Positions 23,626-32,900 of a stretch of 64,000 nucleotides of DNA are shown here, one piece after another. Below the pieces are notes generated by a model, which ran no database searches, was not told where the DNA came from, and saw only the letters and a list, made by a program, of their open reading frames with translations. A program made the position numbers and the translations under genes. Origin of the DNA: Rhodococcus ruber NBRC 15591 (GTDB lineage Bacteria; Actinomycetota; Actinomycetes; Mycobacteriales; Mycobacteriaceae). Each line of letters starts with the position of its first letter. Positions within the stretch are counted from its first letter, which is position 1. The DNA lies in contig NZ_BCXE01000001.1 in the NCBI RefSeq assembly GCF_001894945.1, forward strand, positions 248,001 through 312,000, in the 5' to 3' direction.

Positions 23626-24819
23626 GTGTCAATCGTGTCTGATGCACCTACCCCCCAGAAGGTCGAGTTGACCGACGAGGAAATCTTCGGCAGCCACGTC
23701 GACGGCAAGCTGTCCGTCGAGCTCACCGCACCGCTGGAGACGCAGCGGGACCTGTCGATCGCCTACACGCCCGGCGTCGCGCAGGTCTCCCGCGCGATCG
23801 CGGCCGACGAGACCCTCGCCGACCGCTACACCTGGACCAACCGCCTGGTGGTGGTCGTCTCCGACGGCTCGGCCGTCCTCGGCCTCGGTGACATCGGCCC
23901 GCGCGCGTCGCTGCCGGTGATGGAGGGCAAGTCCGCCCTGTTCAAGAAGTTCGCCGGCCTGAACTCGATCCCGCTGGTCCTCGACACCAAGGACCCCGAC
24001 GCGATCGTCGAGACCCTGATCCGGCTGCGCCCGAGCTTCGGCGCGGTCAATCTCGAGGACATCTCGGCCCCGCGTTGCTTCGAGATCGAGAAGCGCGTGA
24101 TCGAGGCGCTGGACTGCCCGGTCATGCACGACGACCAGCACGGCACCGCGATCGTCGCGCTCGCCGCGCTCAAGGGTGCGGCCAAGGTGCAGAACCGGGA
24201 GCTGTCCGGCCTGCGCATCGTCATCTCCGGTGCCGGCGCGGCCGGCGTGGCGGTGGCCAACATCCTGCTCGCCGCCGGCGCCGCGGATGTGACCGTGCTG
24301 GACTCGAAGGGCATCGTCTCGCGCGAGCGCACCGACCTGAACGAGGTCAAGGTCGACCTGGCCGCGCGGACCAACCCGGCCGGCCGGCACGGCGGCCTGA
24401 TCGAGGCCCTGAGCGGTGCGGACGTGTTCATCGGCGTCTCGGCCGGCACGGTGCCCGAGGAGATCGTCGCCGAGATGGCCGACGGTGCGATCGTGTTCGC
24501 GCTGTCGAACCCGGACCCGGAGATCCACCCGACGATCGCCGCCAAGCACGCCGCGATCGTGGCGACCGGGCGCAGCGACTTCCCGAACCAGATCAACAAC
24601 GTGCTGGCCTTCCCCGGTGTGTTCAAGGGCGCGCTCGACGCCGGTGCCCGGCGCATCACCGAAGGCATGAAGCTCGCCGCCGCCGAGGCCATCCTCTCGG
24701 TCGTCGGTGACGAGTTGGCCGTGGACAAGATCGTCCCGAGCCCTCTCGATCCGCGGGTGGCGCCCGCCGTCGCCGAGGCCGTCGCGGCCGCGGCACGGGC
24801 CGAGGGCGTCACCGACTGA
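23626..24819 (+). CDS. NAD(P)-dependent malic enzyme
   Basis: The 397-residue cytosolic enzyme oxidatively decarboxylates malate to pyruvate. Features are IAYTPGVAQVSRAI near the N-terminus, VVSDGSAVLGLGDIGP, the metal/substrate site DCPVMHDDQHGTAIV, the nucleotide-binding ISGAGAAGVAVANILL, and FALSNPDPEIHP. Its length is that of the short bacterial form without the C-terminal phosphotransacetylase domain. GTG 23626 is preferred because AGGAG lies 7 bp upstream. A strong terminator follows, so it is monocistronic. Confidence 0.9.
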   Translation: MSIVSDAPTPQKVELTDEEIFGSHVDGKLSVELTAPLETQRDLSIAYTPGVAQVSRAIAADETLADRYTWTNRLVVVVSDGSAVLGLGDIGPRASLPVMEGKSALFKKFAGLNSIPLVLDTKDPDAIVETLIRLRPSFGAVNLEDISAPRCFEIEKRVIEALDCPVMHDDQHGTAIVALAALKGAAKVQNRELSGLRIVISGAGAAGVAVANILLAAGAADVTVLDSKGIVSRERTDLNEVKVDLAARTNPAGRHGGLIEALSGADVFIGVSAGTVPEEIVAEMADGAIVFALSNPDPEIHPTIAAKHAAIVATGRSDFPNQINNVLAFPGVFKGALDAGARRITEGMKLAAAEAILSVVGDELAVDKIVPSPLDPRVAPAVAEAVAAAARAEGVTD

Positions 24820-24832
24820 CGCGATCGACCGC

Positions 24833-24874
24833 ACGCCCCGGCCGGAGCCCGCACCCAGGTTCCGGCCGGGGCGT
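24833..24874 (+). terminator. Intrinsic terminator of the malic enzyme gene
   Basis: Arms 24833-24846 and 24861-24874 form a perfect 14-bp stem, and the right arm is followed by TCGGCTTT, a short U-run. Confidence 0.8.
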
Positions 24875-24907
24875 TCGGCTTTCCGGGGATGCGCGAGGAT
24901 GGGCAAC

Positions 24908-25852
24908 GTGTGGAACGTGAGGAGACGGCGCGGCGGGGGATTCGGACGGACGGCGGCCGGGCTGACGGTCGCCGTCGCGGTGCTGACCGGGTGCGGCCCG
25001 TCGGTTCTCGACGAGTCGGCGGATGCCGCCACGGTGGTCGTCGGATCCGGGGACGACGTCGCGAGCGAACTGCTGGCCCGCATCTACGCCGGCGCCCTGG
25101 CCGGAAGCGGAACCCGTACCGAACTGCGAACCGGGCTCGGTGACCGGGCCGGATACCTGGCGGCGCTGGACGCGGCCGAGGTGACCCTCGTGCCGGACTA
25201 CACCGGCCGGTTGCTGCGGTACTTCGCTCCGGCTGCCCCGGACACGGACGCCGAGGACGTGTTCGAGGCCCTCGCCCGTTCCCTGCCCGACGACCTGGCG
25301 ATCACGGATTATGCTGCCGCCCAGGATCGTTCGATGCTCCTCGTGTCCGATGCCACCGCGGAGCGGCTCGGCACCACCGAAGTGGCCGGAATTCTCGGCC
25401 GGTGCGGCGAACTGACCGTGACGGTGTCCGGCGGGTTCGAGGTGAACGACGGCCTGCGGGACCTGGCCGAAAGAGGTTGCGTCCCGGGCCGTGTCGAGTC
25501 CGGCGACGACGACGTGGCGCTGCACGCGGCCACGCAGGGTGCGAGCGCGGCCGCGCTGACCACCACCTCGGTCGTCGCGCGCGACACCTCGGGGGTCGCG
25601 CTCGAGGACGCACCGGACCGCGCGCCCGGGACGGATCCGGAGGACGCAACTGCCACGGAGCCACCGGTGTTCGCTGCCCAGAACGTCGTCCCCGTGTTCC
25701 GCGAACACGTCCTGGGGGAACGTCAGCTCGAGGCTCTGAGCCTCGTCGCGGGCGAGCTCACCACCGCCGACCTGGCCGAGATGCTCGGCCGGATCGACGG
25801 CGGCGAGGACTCAGCGGTCGTCGCGCAGGCCTGGCTCACCGAGCACGTGTGA
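24908..25852 (+). CDS. Osmoprotectant-type (OpuAC/ProX-like) substrate-binding lipoprotein, orphan
   Basis: The lipoprotein is about 314 residues. A basic N-terminus (VRRRRGGG), a hydrophobic core and the lipobox LTGC put the lipidated Cys at about residue 29. The mature part follows the glycine-betaine/choline-binding pattern: VVVGSGDDVASELLARIYAGAL, then VTLVPDYTGRLLRYF with the ligand-area VPDYTG, then a repeated lobe. No permease or ATPase gene is adjacent, so it must use components encoded elsewhere or act as a sensor. GTG 24908 has GAGGATGGG upstream; ATG 24899 is an alternative. Its 3' end overlaps the convergent esterase gene by 42 bp. Confidence 0.78.
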   Translation: MWNVRRRRGGGFGRTAAGLTVAVAVLTGCGPSVLDESADAATVVVGSGDDVASELLARIYAGALAGSGTRTELRTGLGDRAGYLAALDAAEVTLVPDYTGRLLRYFAPAAPDTDAEDVFEALARSLPDDLAITDYAAAQDRSMLLVSDATAERLGTTEVAGILGRCGELTVTVSGGFEVNDGLRDLAERGCVPGRVESGDDDVALHAATQGASAAALTTTSVVARDTSGVALEDAPDRAPGTDPEDATATEPPVFAAQNVVPVFREHVLGERQLEALSLVAGELTTADLAEMLGRIDGGEDSAVVAQAWLTEHV

Positions 25853-26728
25853 ACGCAGGAACCCGCCCAGCTGTGCCACCGCGTCGGCGGCCTGACCCAC
25901 CAGCGCGGCCTGCAGATGGGCCACGTGCCACAGATCGCGCTGCTCGGTGACCGTCACCTCCACACCCGCGTCGCGGAGCTTGCGGGCGAACTCGGTGACC
26001 TGCGGGTACAGCATCTCGCCGGTGCCGACATGGATCAGCGTCGGCGGCAGCCCGTTCAGGTCTCCCCGCAGGGGCGCGTAGCCGGGGTCGGCGGCGTCGT
26101 GCCCGCCGAGATACGCGCGGGCCGAGGCCGAGATCCAGGCGGCGTTGAGGACCGTGTCCCGGTCGAACGGGAAGTCGCGCGAGCCGGGGTCGGCCAACGG
26201 TGCGATCAGACCCAGGGCGGCGGGACGGACCCCGTGCCGGTCGATCAGCCGTCGCGCCGTCGCGACCGCCAGCCCGCCCCCGGCCGAATCCCCGGCGATC
26301 GGGGCGGTCCCCGGGGTCACGCCGTGCTCGGTCACCAGCTCGAGGTACGCACCGACCGCGTCGTCCAGGGCGGCGGGGTAGGGGTGCTCGGGAGCCAGCC
26401 GGTAGTCGAGCACGTAGACCGCCGAACCCGAGGCCGCGGCCAGGTGCGCGGCCAGGGACCGGTGCGTGGCGGGGGAGCCCACCGTGTACGCGCCGCCGTG
26501 CAGGTACAGCACCGCGGTGGGACGTTCGGTGGCGCCGACGGTGACGCGTTCGGCCGGCCGGCCCGCGAGCGTGACCTGCCGGACCACCGTGCCCTCGGGC
26601 AGGGTCTGGATCGGGGCGACCAGCTCGAGCAGCCGTCGCTGGGCGGAGTACGGCAACCGGGCGTTGAGGGCCAGCCGGTACGCCGGACGCAACGCGGCCC
26701 GCACGACGGGCAGGGGGAGCTGTGGCAT
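25811..26728 (-). CDS. HSL-family alpha/beta-hydrolase (carboxylesterase, LipR/NlhH-like)
   Basis: The 305-residue enzyme has the hormone-sensitive-lipase oxyanion motif HGGAY (77-81), DYRLAPEHPYPAA, and nucleophile GDSAGG (Ser148). Asp and His residues suitable for the triad lie near the C-terminus (HVGTGEMLYPQ, DLWHVAH). It is last in the operon BVMO-SDR-esterase, 10 bp after the SDR stop. It would hydrolyse the ester made by the monooxygenase. The final 42 bp overlap the convergent lipoprotein gene. Confidence 0.88.
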   Translation of the reverse strand: MPQLPLPVVRAALRPAYRLALNARLPYSAQRRLLELVAPIQTLPEGTVVRQVTLAGRPAERVTVGATERPTAVLYLHGGAYTVGSPATHRSLAAHLAAASGSAVYVLDYRLAPEHPYPAALDDAVGAYLELVTEHGVTPGTAPIAGDSAGGGLAVATARRLIDRHGVRPAALGLIAPLADPGSRDFPFDRDTVLNAAWISASARAYLGGHDAADPGYAPLRGDLNGLPPTLIHVGTGEMLYPQVTEFARKLRDAGVEVTVTEQRDLWHVAHLQAALVGQAADAVAQLGGFLRSHVLGEPGLRDDR

Positions 26729-26738
26729 GACCGCGACC

Positions 26739-27566
26739 CTAGCCCCTGGGCACGAAGCGGCCACTGACGAATGCGACGACACGCTGGTAGGACGGGCCCA
26801 CCGCGCGTACCCAGGCGTCGAGGACCTTCGCGTCGGCGCCCACGAGTATCCGGGGCCGGCCCTTGCGCACCCCCTCGACGATGGTGCGGGCCGCGTCCTC
26901 CGGGCTGGTGCGCGCCAGCTTGCGGTCGAAGAACTGGGCGAAGGACTCCTGGTCGTCGCCCGCCGGGACGGCCGCATTGCGGGCGATCGCGGTCTTGATG
27001 CCGCCGGGATGGACACAGCTGACCTTGACGGGGTGCCCGGCGATCAGCATTTCCTGGCGCAGGGACTCGGTGAAGCCGCGGACGGCGAACTTCGCGGAGT
27101 TGTAGGCGCTCTGACCGGGGATGGACAGCAGCCCGAACAGGCTCGAGACGTTGACGATGTGTCCGTCGCCGGACGCGACGACGTGGGGCAGGAACGCCTT
27201 GGTGCCGTTGACCACGCCCCAGAAGTCGACGTCCATGATCCGCTCGATGTCCTTGAACTCCGAGCGCTCGAACTCTCCGTGGTAGGCGATGCCGGCGTTG
27301 TTGTAGATCTGGTTGACCTGGCCGAAGTGGGCGGCGACGGCGTCGGCGTAGTCGAGCACCGCCTCGCGCTGCGTGACGTCGAGGTGGTCGGCCTTGACCT
27401 CGGCGCCGAGATCGCGGGCCCGGCGCGCGGTTTCCTCCAGCCCGACGGTGTCGACGTCGGACAGGGCCAGCCGGGCGCCGCGCCGGGCGAGCTCGAGCGC
27501 CAGAGCGCGGCCGATGCCCGATCCGGCGCCGGTGATGACAGCTACCTTTCCTGCGAACTCGCTCAC
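26739..27566 (-). CDS. Short-chain dehydrogenase/reductase (SadH-like)
   Basis: The 275-residue classical SDR has TGAGSGIG (12-19) for the nucleotide, NNAG (89-92), and catalytic Ser141/142, Tyr155 and Lys159 (YNSAK). A C-terminal extension (LVGADAKVLDAWVRAVG) is typical of the mycobacterial SadH group. The start codon overlaps the BVMO stop (ATGA), so it is coupled. In context it should oxidise a secondary alcohol to the ketone used by the BVMO, or reduce the reverse. Confidence 0.9.
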   Translation of the reverse strand: MSEFAGKVAVITGAGSGIGRALALELARRGARLALSDVDTVGLEETARRARDLGAEVKADHLDVTQREAVLDYADAVAAHFGQVNQIYNNAGIAYHGEFERSEFKDIERIMDVDFWGVVNGTKAFLPHVVASGDGHIVNVSSLFGLLSIPGQSAYNSAKFAVRGFTESLRQEMLIAGHPVKVSCVHPGGIKTAIARNAAVPAGDDQESFAQFFDRKLARTSPEDAARTIVEGVRKGRPRILVGADAKVLDAWVRAVGPSYQRVVAFVSGRFVPRG

Positions 27567-29146
27567 TGTGCTGCCACCTTCCGGGCGTCGGTCTCATCGG
27601 TGTCACGAACGGCCGCCGGCGTCTGCGCCGGGACCGGGGGGAGATCTGCCGCAGCGACGCTGCGGTAGGCATCCAGATCGAAATGCCGGGTGATACGGCG
27701 GAACTCGAACGTGAAGCTCGGCCACAGGGTGGTGTTGTTGCCGTGCTTGTCGAGGTACCAGCTCGCGCAGCCGCCGTTGTTCCACACGCTGCGCTTCAGG
27801 GCGTCCTGCAGGTTGCGGTTGTAGTCGTCCTGCACCTCGGCGCGCACCTCGACGGTGCCGATCCGATGGCGGTCGATGGTCTCGATCGCGTCCACGACGT
27901 AGTTCAGCTGGGATTCGATCATGTACACCATCGAGGTGTGGCCCAGGCCGGTGTTCGGTCCCACGAGGAAGAACATGTTGGGGAACCCGGCGACCGCGGC
28001 ACCCTTGTAGCCCTGCATGCCGGTGGCGTCGAAGACGTCGGCGAGACTGCGGCCGTCCTTGCCGAAGATGCCGGCGAAGGTGGGCGAGTCGGTGACGTGG
28101 AAACCGGTCGCGACGACGATGGCGTCGACCTGCCGGGTGGTGCCGTCGCGGGTGACGATGCCGTCCGCGGTGACCTCCGCGATGCCGTCGGTGACCAGGT
28201 CGACGTTCGGGCGGGCCAGCGCGGGGTAGTAGTTGTTGGAGATGAGCATCCGCTTGCAGCCGATCTGGAAGTCCGGGGTGACCTTGCGGCGCAGCTCGGG
28301 GTCGGCGATCTGGCGGCGGATGTGCGTGCGGGCGGCGAGCTCGAGCGGCTTCATGAACGCCGGTGCCTTGGCGAGGCCGACGACCTGTGTCTCGCGGGTG
28401 AGGTACTGCAGGGCGCGGGACAGGCGCTGGAATCCGGGCAGGTGGCGGAACGCGAGCCGCTCGACGGGGGTGTACTCGCGGTCGGCGCGCGGCAGCACCC
28501 ATGGCGCGGTGCGCTGGTAGACGTCGAGGTGGGCGACCTTGCCGGCGATGGCGGGCACGATCTGGATCGAGGAGGCGCCGGTGCCGATCACGGCGACGCG
28601 CTTGCCGGTGAGGTCCGCGTCGTGGTTCCACCGGGCGGAGTGGAAGATCTCGCCCCGGAACCGGTCGATGCCCTCGATGTCGGGCAGCGCCGGTTCGCAC
28701 AGCGCGCCGACGGCGGAGACGACGATCCGGGCCTCGAACGCGCCCTTGGTGGTCTGCACGTCCCACCGGTGGGTGGCGTCGTTCCAGCGGACGGTCTGCA
28801 CGTCGCAGCCGAAGACGGTGCGGCGGCGCACGTCGTACTTGTCGGCGATCGAGGCGATGTAGGCCTGGATCTCGGGCTGAGGCGAGAAGGACCGCGTCCA
28901 GCCCGGGTTCAGGGCGAACGAGTAGGAGTACAGATTGGAGGGAACGTCGCACGCGGCGCCCGGGTACGTGTTGTCGCGCCAGGTGCCGCCGACCTCCGAG
29001 CCGCGTTCGAGGACCACGAAGTCCTTGCCGGCCTGCGTCAGTCGGACGGCGGCGCCGAGTCCGGCGAACCCGCTGCCGATGATCAGCGTGTCGACCTGAC
29101 GCGGGTGCGCATCGGTGGCGATGGTGTCTGTTACCGGAAGACTCAT
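27563..29146 (-). CDS. Type I Baeyer-Villiger / flavin-containing monooxygenase (MymA-like)
   Basis: The 527-residue FAD/NADPH enzyme has FAD-binding GSGFAGLG (24-31). The BVMO-specific pattern GGTWRDNTYPGAACD spans about 53-67. The second fingerprint is F-x-G-x3-H-x3-W at 163-173 (FRGEIFHSARW), and the NADPH-binding motif is IGTGASS. It inserts oxygen next to a carbonyl, turning ketones into esters. ATG 29146 begins the operon with SDR and esterase, and the promoter region to the TetR gene is only 70 bp. Resemblance to M. tuberculosis MymA is from memory of the motifs and neighbours. Confidence 0.9.
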   Translation of the reverse strand: MSLPVTDTIATDAHPRQVDTLIIGSGFAGLGAAVRLTQAGKDFVVLERGSEVGGTWRDNTYPGAACDVPSNLYSYSFALNPGWTRSFSPQPEIQAYIASIADKYDVRRRTVFGCDVQTVRWNDATHRWDVQTTKGAFEARIVVSAVGALCEPALPDIEGIDRFRGEIFHSARWNHDADLTGKRVAVIGTGASSIQIVPAIAGKVAHLDVYQRTAPWVLPRADREYTPVERLAFRHLPGFQRLSRALQYLTRETQVVGLAKAPAFMKPLELAARTHIRRQIADPELRRKVTPDFQIGCKRMLISNNYYPALARPNVDLVTDGIAEVTADGIVTRDGTTRQVDAIVVATGFHVTDSPTFAGIFGKDGRSLADVFDATGMQGYKGAAVAGFPNMFFLVGPNTGLGHTSMVYMIESQLNYVVDAIETIDRHRIGTVEVRAEVQDDYNRNLQDALKRSVWNNGGCASWYLDKHGNNTTLWPSFTFEFRRITRHFDLDAYRSVAAADLPPVPAQTPAAVRDTDETDARKVAAQ

Positions 29147-29177
29147 GTAAATGAGCGTAGGGCCATACTGAGTGGGG

Positions 29178-29205
29178 GTCAATAGCTGTTGACTACGATT
29201 CAACA
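29178..29205. promoter_or_regulatory. TetR operator between the BVMO operon and its regulator
   Basis: TGTTGACTACGATTCAACA at 29187-29205 is a perfect 6-7-6 inverted repeat. It is overlapped by a second one, GTCAA-TAGCTG-TTGAC, at 29178-29193. They sit in the only intergenic space between the divergent genes, 11 bp from the regulator start and about 40 bp from the BVMO start. This is where a TetR dimer would block both promoters. Confidence 0.7.
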
Positions 29206-29216
29206 AGAATGTTTGC

Positions 29217-29885
29217 ATGGCACCTGTGAAGGGCAACATCGTCAAGCGCACCAGGCTCAGTCCTGCCGAGCGCCGAGCCCAGCTCGTCGACCTCGGCGTC
29301 CAGCTGCTCGCCGAACGGCCGCTCGAGCAGATCTCCGTGGAGGAGATCGCCGATCAGGCCGGGGTGTCGCGCGGGCTGCTGTTCCACTACTTCGCGTCCA
29401 AGCACGACTTCCACGTCGAACTCGTCCGGCACACCAGCCGCGACATGCTCGAGCGCACCGCACCCGACGACAGCCTCGAACCGATGGACATGCTGCGCGG
29501 CACGATCGTCGCGTACGTCGACTACGTCACCGACCACCGCGACACCTACCTGTCGATGCTGCGCGGCACCGCGAGCGGGGATCCGGACATGCGACAGGTC
29601 TTCGAGGACACCCGCACCGCGATGGTCGAACGTACCGTCGCGCACCTGCACCGCATCGGCATCGACGCCGGCCCCGCCGTAACCCTGGCGGTGCGCGGCT
29701 GGATCGCGTTCGTCGAGGACACCACGATCGCCTGGCTGCGGGACCCGCAGCTCACCCGCGAGGAGTTCGTGGACCTGGCCGTCGCGGCTCTGCCGGCGCT
29801 CGCCCTGGCTGCCGGCGGGCCGAATGTGACATCCAGTCGATTCGATCGACCGGATGTGACATTCGGTCACGTCGCTGGATCGTAG
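29217..29885 (+). CDS. TetR/AcrR-family regulator of the BVMO operon
   Basis: The protein has 222 residues from ATG 29217. The N-terminal HTH (ISVEEIADQAGVSRGLLFHYFASKHDF, about 38-64) is canonical. The C-terminal ligand domain is of the TetR_C type and would sense a pathway intermediate. The last ~25 residues (PNVTSS...RPDVTF) are encoded by a fold-back repeat and look like a recent extension of the gene. It is divergent from the monooxygenase with a shared operator. Confidence 0.88.
   Translation: MAPVKGNIVKRTRLSPAERRAQLVDLGVQLLAERPLEQISVEEIADQAGVSRGLLFHYFASKHDFHVELVRHTSRDMLERTAPDDSLEPMDMLRGTIVAYVDYVTDHRDTYLSMLRGTASGDPDMRQVFEDTRTAMVERTVAHLHRIGIDAGPAVTLAVRGWIAFVEDTTIAWLRDPQLTREEFVDLAVAALPALALAAGGPNVTSSRFDRPDVTFGHVAGS
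29820..29866 (+). repeat. Fold-back element with two ATGTGACAT cores inside the TetR 3' end
   Basis: CCGAATGTGACATCC (29820-29834) and GGATGTGACATTCGG (29852-29866) are inverted copies differing only at the central base, separated by 17 nt containing TCGAT/ATCGA. They code for the protein's last residues. The motif resembles the SUFU-end repeat and the 55196-55240 hairpin (CGAATGCATCC...GGATGCATTCG). Confidence 0.7.
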
Positions 29886-29894
29886 GAAACGGCG

Positions 29895-29938
29895 CGAGCC
29901 GGGCCGGCTGCCCCGAAGGGCAGGCGCGACCCGGCTCG
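29895..29938. terminator. Hairpin between convergent TetR and kgd genes
   Basis: CGAGCCGGG (29895-29903) pairs with CCCGGCTCG (29930-29938), and a nested TGCCC/GGGCA stem lies inside. It is a probable bidirectional terminator. Confidence 0.6.
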
Positions 29939-29967
29939 TGTGAGAACCGCGGGGTACCGCCGGTGAC

Positions 29968-32900
29968 CTACTGACCGAACGCCTTCTCCAGGATCTCCTG
30001 CTGCTCGACAGCGTGCACCTTGCTCGACCCGGACGACGGCGCCGACATCGCGCGGCGCGACGCCCGCTTGATGCCCGACAGCTTCTCGGGCAGCATCTCC
30101 GGCAGCGCCAGGCCCAGGAACGGCCACGCGCCCTGGTTGGCCGGCTCCTCCTGCACCCAGAAGAACTCGTGCGCGTTCGGGTACCGGTCGAGTGCCTCGG
30201 CGATACGCCGGCGCGGCACCGGGTACAGCTGCTCGATCCGCAGGATCGCGACGTCGTCCCGCTTCTCCTTGTCCTTCTTGGCCTTCAGCTCCCAGTAGAG
30301 CTTGCCGGAGGTCAGCAGAACCCGGGTGACCTTCTCGCGGTCGCCGCCGTCGCTCTCGTACATCGGCTCCTCGAACACCGAGCGGAACTTACCGTTGGTG
30401 AAGTCCTCGAGGTTGCTGACCGCGGCCTTGTTGCGCAGCATCGACTTCGGCGTGAACACCACCAGCGGACGGCGGATCCCGTCGAGGTGATGCCGGCGCA
30501 GCAGGTGGAAGTAGCTTGCCGGGGTGGACGGCATGGCCACCGTCATCGAACCCTCCGCACACAGCTGCAGGAACCGCTCGATGCGGCCCGAGGTGTGGTC
30601 CGGGCCCTGGCCCTCGTGGCCGTGCGGCAGCAGCAGCACCACGTCGGAGAGCTGGCCCCACTTGGCTTCGCCGGAGGAGATGAACTCGTCGATGATGGAC
30701 TGCGCGCCGTTGACGAAGTCGCCGAACTGCGCCTCCCACAGCACCAGCGCCTCGGGGTTGCCCACGGAGTAGCCGTACTCGAAGCCCAGGCCCGCGAACT
30801 CGGTGAGCGCCGAGTCGTACACCATGAACTTGCCGCCCTTGCCGCCCTCGGCCGCGACCTGCTGCAGGGGGGTGTACTCGGCGCCGGTCTTGCGGTCGAT
30901 GAGCACCGCGTGACGCTGGGTGAACGTGCCGCGGCGCGAGTCCTGGCCGGCCAGACGCACCAGCGCGCCCTGCTCGACCAGCGAACCGAACGCGAGCAGC
31001 TCGGCGTACGCCCAGTCGATGTGGCCCTCACGGGACATCTCGCGACGCTTCTCGATGACTGGCTTGACGCGCGGATGCACGGAGAAGCCCTCGGGGACGT
31101 TGACGAACGCGTCGCCGATCCGCTCGAGCACCGACTTGTCGACCGCGGTGGTCAGCTTCGCCGGCGGCGTCTGGTCGAGCTCGACCGACTCGGACGGCTC
31201 CGGCTTGAACTTTTCGAGCTCGCGGACCTCGTTGAAGACCCGTTCGAGCTGGCCCTGGTAGTCGCGCAGCGCGTCCTCGGCCTCTTTGAGCGAGATGTCG
31301 CCACGACCGATGAGGGACTCGGTGTAGCTCTTGCGGACGCTGCGCTTGGTGTCGATCACGTCGTACATCGCCGGCTGCGTCATCGACGGGTCGTCGCCCT
31401 CGTTGTGGCCGCGACGGCGGTAGCAGATCATGTCGATGACGACGTCCTTGTTGAACTTCTCGCGGAAGTCCACGGCGAGGCGGGCCACCCACACGCACGC
31501 CTCCGGGTCGTCGCCGTTGACGTGGAAGATCGGCGCGCCGATCATCTTCGCGACGTCGGTGCAGTACTCCGACGACCGCGAGTGCTCGGGGGCCGTGGTG
31601 AAGCCGACCTGGTTGTTGACGACGATGTGCACGGTGCCGCCGGTGCGGTAGCCCCGTAGCAGCGCGAGGTTGAGGGTCTCGGCCACGACACCCTGGCCGG
31701 CGAACGCCGCGTCACCGTGCAGCAGCAGCGGCATGACGGTGAAGCCACCCTCGCCCTTGTCCAGGATGTCCTGCTTGGCGCGCACGAGGCCCTCGAGGAC
31801 CGGGTTGACGGCCTCGAGATGCGACGGGTTCGCCGTGAGCGAGACGTTGATGTCGTTGTCGCCGAACATCTGGATGTAGTTGCCCTCGGCGCCGAGGTGG
31901 TACTTCACGTCGCCGGATCCGTGGGCAGCGGCCGGGTTCAGGTTGCCCTCGAACTCGGTGAAGATCTTCGAGTACGGCTTGCCGACGATGTTGGCCAGCA
32001 CGTTCAGGCGGCCGCGGTGCGGCATCGCGATGGCGACCTCGTCGAGCTCGTGCTCGGCGGCCTGGTCGATGATCGCGTCCATCATCGGGATGACCGACTC
32101 GGCGCCCTCGAGCGAGAACCGCTTCTGGCCGACGTACTTGGTCTGCAGGAACGTCTCGAACGCCTCGGCGGCGTTGAGGCGGCTGAGGATGTACTTCTGC
32201 TGTGCCACGGTCGGCTTGACGTGGTGCGCCTCGACGCGCTCCTGCAGCCACTGCTGCTGCTCGGGGTCGAGGATGTGGGTGTACTCCACGCCGACGTGGC
32301 GGCAGTAGGCGTCCCGCAGCACCGACAGCACGTCGCGCAGCTTCATGCGCTGCTGCCCGTGGAAGCCGCCGACGTTGAACTCCCGGTCGAGGTCCCAGAG
32401 GGTCAGGTCGTGGGTGGTGACGTCGAGGTCCGGGTGCGACCGGAACTTGTCCTTGACGAACTGCAGCGGATCCGTGTCGGCCATCAGGTGGCCGCGGCTG
32501 CGGTAGGCGGCGATCAGCTCGAGGACGCGGGTGCTCTTGTCGACGGCGCCTTCCGGCACGTCCTTGCGCCAGCGGACCGGCTCGTAGGGGATGTGCAGCG
32601 TGTGGAAGATCTCGTCGTAGAAATCGTCGCTGATGAGCAGGTTGTGGACGGTCCGCAGGAAGTCGCCGGACTCCGCGCCCTGGATGATGCGGTGATCGTA
32701 CGTGGAGGTCAACGTCATGAGCTTGCCGACGCCGAGCTCGGCGATGCGCTCGTCGGAGGCACCCTGGAACTCGGCCGGGTACTCCATCGCGCCGGCGCCG
32801 ATGATGGCGCCCTGGCCCGGCATCAGGCGGGGCACCGAGTGCACGGTGCCGATGCCGCCCGGGTTGGTCAGCGAGATGGTGACCCCGGAGAAGTCCTCGG

